Source: Akkermansiaceae bacterium
GTDB taxonomy: Bacteria; Verrucomicrobiota; Verrucomicrobiia; Verrucomicrobiales; Akkermansiaceae
NCBI GenBank assembly: GCA_024233115.1
Contig: JACKQB010000001.1
Span: forward strand, 248,001-312,000
Direction of reading: 5' to 3'
DNA length: 64,000 nt
The position numbers and the translations under genes are program-made. The notes beneath the pieces are model-generated. The model did not search any database. It saw only the letters and a program-made list of their open reading frames with translations, and was not told the DNA's origin. Every line of letters begins with the position of its first letter. Position 1 is the stretch's first letter. Below, piece by piece: positions 61,056 to 64,000 of the stretch.

Positions 61056-62129
61056 TTAGTTGACGGGGATTCCCCCTGCGAGTGATGAGCGCTCGGCGGC
61101 ATCCACCGCCCGCATCGAGTGGTAAACGTCCTCGACGCTGTGCGGCAGGTCGGCGTCCGCGTTTTCAAGTTTATACATCAGGCTGCCCATCGCGCCGATG
61201 AAGGCGTGGGGGAACCACGAGCCGTTGACGGGAAGCGACTGCCAGCGCGGCTCCCCGCCCTCCTCGAGCACGCAGATTTCAAACCAGTCCGGCTCGCCCT
61301 CGGGGTAGTCCATCAGCAGGCCCATCTGCGCCTTGATCGCGCCCTTGGTGCCCTCCCACTTGACGTAGCTGTCCTGGTGCTTCTTGCCAAAACGATGGCC
61401 GTGGTTGGTGTGGATGTTCACCCGGACGTCCGGGCCGTAGTCGAGGATGTAGGCGGAGCGTGTGCAGTCGATTTTTGGTGCGCTGTGCGAGCCCATGCTC
61501 CTGCACTGCACACTGTTAGGGTTGCCCAGGAACGAGCGGATCATATCGACGTAATGGATGCTGTGGTAGTAAATCTCCGCGGCGTTGGCCTTTTCCAGGA
61601 AACTCCACAGGTGCCAGGGCGTCTCGACGTTGACCCGGACCTCGAAGTCCACCAGCTCGCCGATGAGCCCCTGGTCGATGGCGTCGCGCGCCATGGTGAT
61701 GAAGGGGGCGAAGCGGAGCTGGAAATTGACGGCGGCGGTCAGGTTCTTCGCGCGGCACACCTGCAGGATCTCCTCCGCCTCGCGCAGGCTCTCGCCCATG
61801 GGTTTCTGGATCAGCACGGCGGCGTTGTCGGGAAGCAGCCGCAGCGTCTCCGCAAAGTAGTTCGCCGGCAGGGTGAGGTCGAAGACGGCGTCCTCCGGCG
61901 CGTCCGCCACCATTTCCTGCACCGTGTCGTAGACCTGGCCGATGCCGTATTCCCGTGCCAGCTCCTCCGCCTTGTCGCGGCTGCGGTTGGTGATGCCGTG
62001 GACCTTGAAACCGGCGATCGCGTAGGCCGGGAGGTGGGCGTCCCTGACGATGCTGCCCGCACCGATGATGCAGATGGGCCGCGTGCGCTCAGGCAGCCGC
62101 GGCTGGTCGTTGAGGTGGATGGCTGGCAT
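61056..62129 (-). CDS. Gfo/Idh/MocA family oxidoreductase
   Basis: 357 residues. NAD(P)-binding GAGSIVRDAHLPAY near residues 23-36 and the QKPMGES motif (Lys of the E-K-P signature, about residue 112) identify the family. The substrate domain contains RFAPFITMARDAIDQGLIGELVDFE and YYHSIHYVDMIRSFLG. It is the first gene of the operon. L-fucose or L-rhamnose dehydrogenase is an attractive possibility because no other candidate for that first oxidation is obvious apart from the SDR. The sequence does not decide. Confidence 0.9.
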   Translation of the reverse strand: MPAIHLNDQPRLPERTRPICIIGAGSIVRDAHLPAYAIAGFKVHGITNRSRDKAEELAREYGIGQVYDTVQEMVADAPEDAVFDLTLPANYFAETLRLLPDNAAVLIQKPMGESLREAEEILQVCRAKNLTAAVNFQLRFAPFITMARDAIDQGLIGELVDFEVRVNVETPWHLWSFLEKANAAEIYYHSIHYVDMIRSFLGNPNSVQCRSMGSHSAPKIDCTRSAYILDYGPDVRVNIHTNHGHRFGKKHQDSYVKWEGTKGAIKAQMGLLMDYPEGEPDWFEICVLEEGGEPRWQSLPVNGSWFPHAFIGAMGSLMYKLENADADLPHSVEDVYHSMRAVDAAERSSLAGGIPVN

Positions 62130-62243
62130 GGTGTGGAAATGGGAGGTGACTACACTCCCAACCTACAGAGATCCGCCGTTTTGGGTAGGAGAATAATCAA
62201 CTGAATCATGGACAAATCACTTTTTGGTTGAAAATGCGATCGC
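62130..62243. promoter_or_regulatory. Divergent promoter region of the fucose/rhamnose locus
   Basis: A 114-base divergent region between the Gfo/Idh gene (minus) and the AraC gene (plus). It has an inverted repeat GGGAG ... CTCCC (about 62141-62159) and an AT-rich stretch toward the AraC start. It is the most likely site for the master promoter and for AraC binding, but no consensus sequence can be named. Confidence 0.5.
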
Positions 62244-63104
62244 GTGCAGGAGAATGGATTTCCTGTGAAGATCGATGTAAACCACCTGAAGATAAGAGTT
62301 TACGCATTTGACATGGTAAACGTCGGGGATTGGTGGAACTTTAAAAATCACATCAGCCCCTTCGCCCGCATCTTTCTCATCAGGCAGGGTGAGCAGATCG
62401 TTTCCTTCGGAGGAACGGACTATCGGCACCGTGCTAACAGCCTGGCGCTGGTGCCGCCCTTCACGCCGGTGAGCTACCACTGCCGCGATGCCTGTCTGCA
62501 AGACTACTTCGTTTTTTCCTGCCGACTGCCCAACGGCAAGGACCTGTTTACCGACTATAAATTCCCCTATCACCTCGAAGCTGAAAAGTGGCACTATGCG
62601 CTATGTGATCAACTCATCCAGGTTCTGCCGAATTTCGGACTGCAGAACGTCAATGCGGATTCGGATAACTTCAACCAGCTGATCTTTGAAACCAAGTCCA
62701 AGGACGCCACCCTGCACCAGAAATTTGCCGCCCAGGGCGTGGTCAGTCTGCTGATGTCCAGCTTTGCCGTGGGGGCTGAAATAAGCCATCAGCTGATACG
62801 CTTTGCCAGGGCCTTCCAGTATATCGAAAACAACCTCGCCAGGGATCTCAGCCTGAGCGCCCTGAGTGAAATCGAGGGGATGAGCCGCACCTATTTTTCC
62901 GATCAATTCCACCATCATACGGGTGTCAGACCATCAGAATACATCGCCCAGAAACGGGAAAACAAAGCCCGGGAGCTGCTGACCACCACCAATCTCCGGC
63001 TGCCGGAGATCGCGGAAAAAGTCGGGTTTCCAGACACCGCCTATTTCATGCGCTTCTTCAAAAAACGCACAGGTGTGACCCCGACGGCATACCGTCTTCG
63101 ATAA
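62244..63104 (+). CDS. AraC-family transcriptional regulator
   Basis: 286 residues from a GTG start at 62244. The N-terminal domain is a cupin-like sensor (FARIFLIRQGEQIVSFGG, LALVPPFTPVSYHC). The C-terminal AraC module has two helix-turn-helix units: SLSALSEIEGMSRTYFSDQFHHHTG and LRLPEIAEKVGFPDTAYFMRFFKKRTGVTPTAYR. Divergent from the 25-kb locus, so it probably activates it. Confidence 0.93.
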   Translation: MQENGFPVKIDVNHLKIRVYAFDMVNVGDWWNFKNHISPFARIFLIRQGEQIVSFGGTDYRHRANSLALVPPFTPVSYHCRDACLQDYFVFSCRLPNGKDLFTDYKFPYHLEAEKWHYALCDQLIQVLPNFGLQNVNADSDNFNQLIFETKSKDATLHQKFAAQGVVSLLMSSFAVGAEISHQLIRFARAFQYIENNLARDLSLSALSEIEGMSRTYFSDQFHHHTGVRPSEYIAQKRENKARELLTTTNLRLPEIAEKVGFPDTAYFMRFFKKRTGVTPTAYRLR

Positions 63105-63129
63105 CGCCCGGACCGTCTGCGATAGCCGT

Positions 63130-64000
63130 CTAACGGCAAAGTGGTTTGCAAAGCGCAACCAGTGCGGGGTCGACGCTGGCGGGGGCATCCGTCACCTTAT
63201 GGATGGGAAGGGTGCCGAAGCTTCCTGAGCGGTACACCATGATATTGTTGGTTTCTCCACGGTGCAGGGATTCGACGGCGCCCACGGCAAACTTGAAGGC
63301 CATAAGCCGGTCGCGCACGGTCGGTGAGCCGCCGCGCTGGATATGCCCAAGAATGGTCAGCCGGGCATCCATGTTCAGCGCGTCATGAATCCATCTTGTT
63401 AGGTAATCGCTCATGTTGCAGCCCTCGGCGACGATGGCGATCATAAAATTGCGTCCGTGCTCGAGTTGTTTGCGAAGCCGCTCCCCGATTGCGTCAAGGT
63501 CATACTCAAGCTCGGGAACCAGGCATATTTCAGCTCCGCTGGTCACGGCCGATGCCATGGCAAGGTAGCCGCAGTGGCGACCCATGGTCTCCACCACAAA
63601 GGCTCTGCTGAACGAGGTCGCTGTGTCGCGGATACTGTCCACATTTTGGCGGATCATATTCAAGGCCGTGTCAACACCGAGGCAATAGTCGGTTCCCGGG
63701 ATATCGTTATCGATGGTTGCCGGGATGCCGGCGAAGGGCACTTTGAAATCGGCGTAAAACTGGTTCAGCGCCCGGAACGAGCCGTCACCGCCGATGACGA
63801 TGAGTTTGGTAATGCCATGGCTCTTCAGGTTTTCGTAGGCCAGCTGGCGTGACTCGTATTCGAAAAACCGCTTCGAGCGTGACGACCGAAGCACGGTGCC
63901 GCCGCGGTGCATTATGCCGGACACGGCAGCGGGCTTGGCCTTCTCGATGTGGTTATCGATCAGCCCCCTTAGGCCATTGAAGACGAGAAACGGTTGATAG
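63130..64000 (-). CDS. pfkA: 6-phosphofructokinase, N-terminus beyond the window
   Basis: The frame continues to the window edge, giving about 289 C-terminal residues (readable from YQPFLVFNGLRGLID); the N-terminal nucleotide-binding start lies outside. Motifs: HRGGTVLRSSRSKRF, VIGGDGSFRAL (the GGDGS form typical of ATP-dependent enzymes, rather than the PPi-type GGDDS), AGIPATIDNDIPGTD with the catalytic Asp, ETMGRHCGYLA, GHIQRGGSPTVRDRL. Glycolytic enzyme; it is unrelated to the upstream sugar operon except as a neighbour. Confidence 0.96.
   Translation of the reverse strand, partial: YQPFLVFNGLRGLIDNHIEKAKPAAVSGIMHRGGTVLRSSRSKRFFEYESRQLAYENLKSHGITKLIVIGGDGSFRALNQFYADFKVPFAGIPATIDNDIPGTDYCLGVDTALNMIRQNVDSIRDTATSFSRAFVVETMGRHCGYLAMASAVTSGAEICLVPELEYDLDAIGERLRKQLEHGRNFMIAIVAEGCNMSDYLTRWIHDALNMDARLTILGHIQRGGSPTVRDRLMAFKFAVGAVESLHRGETNNIMVYRSGSFGTLPIHKVTDAPASVDPALVALCKPLCR

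Overview
The window reads as a chromosomal segment of a moderately GC-rich Verrucomicrobiota, most likely a marine member of Verrucomicrobiales. Supporting signs are a MurC-MurB fusion in a reduced cell-wall cluster, a DUF1549/DUF1553 + DUF1501 pair, a giant lamin-tail/CotH protein, a PEP-CTERM protein, several secreted sulfatases, GH29 and GH95 fucosidases, and a bacterial microcompartment (BMC) shell gene. Names rest on motif and family recognition by eye; no search was run. Gene density is high and no gene-free stretch exceeds about 300 bases.

Layout. 1-0.7 kb: 3' part of a SenB-like glycosyltransferase, then alaS. 3.6-18.3 kb, all minus strand: LTD/CotH protein, DUF1501 and DUF1549/DUF1553 proteins, a beta-helix protein, a small secreted protein, a YidE/AspT-type transporter, and an SNF2 helicase with a coupled membrane-anchored protein. 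18.5-26.7 kb, plus strand: murG, murC-murB, ddl, ftsQ, ftsA (no ftsZ follows), then a beta-CASP metallo-hydrolase and tRNA-Val(CAC). 27-34 kb: rhaA with a divergent LacI regulator and operator, flanked by two sulfatases that both end in lysine-rich tails, and an anchored hypothetical protein. 34-37.4 kb: Dabb protein, orphan nuoA, a small hypothetical protein, asd and a polyprenyl diphosphate synthase.

37.5-62.1 kb, entirely minus strand: a fucan/L-fucose/L-rhamnose utilisation locus. The outer part comprises two GH29 and two GH95 fucosidases, a sulfatase, a PEP-CTERM carbohydrate-binding-like protein, an SSS transporter and RhaT. The inner part comprises two mutarotases (one a lipoprotein), a fuconolactonase-type amidohydrolase, L-fuconate dehydratase, an SDR, a Gfo/Idh oxidoreductase, two MaoC proteins, a class III CoA-transferase and a signal-less solute-binding-like protein. 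It ends with a DapA-family aldolase carrying a BMC encapsulation-type tail next to a double-domain BMC shell protein. AraC-type regulators lie inside and at the upstream edge. A 6-phosphofructokinase gene runs off the right edge.

The most interesting inference is a non-phosphorylative deoxysugar route (sugar acid to 2-keto-3-deoxy acid to pyruvate + lactaldehyde) whose aldolase is targeted to a microcompartment. The described planctomycete/verrucomicrobial (PVM) compartment instead uses a sugar-phosphate aldolase.

Non-coding structure includes three paired-hairpin intergenic elements, an AT-rich short repeat found both between genes and inside the SNF2 gene, a heptamer repeat inside the same gene, several intrinsic terminators and a LacI-type operator.
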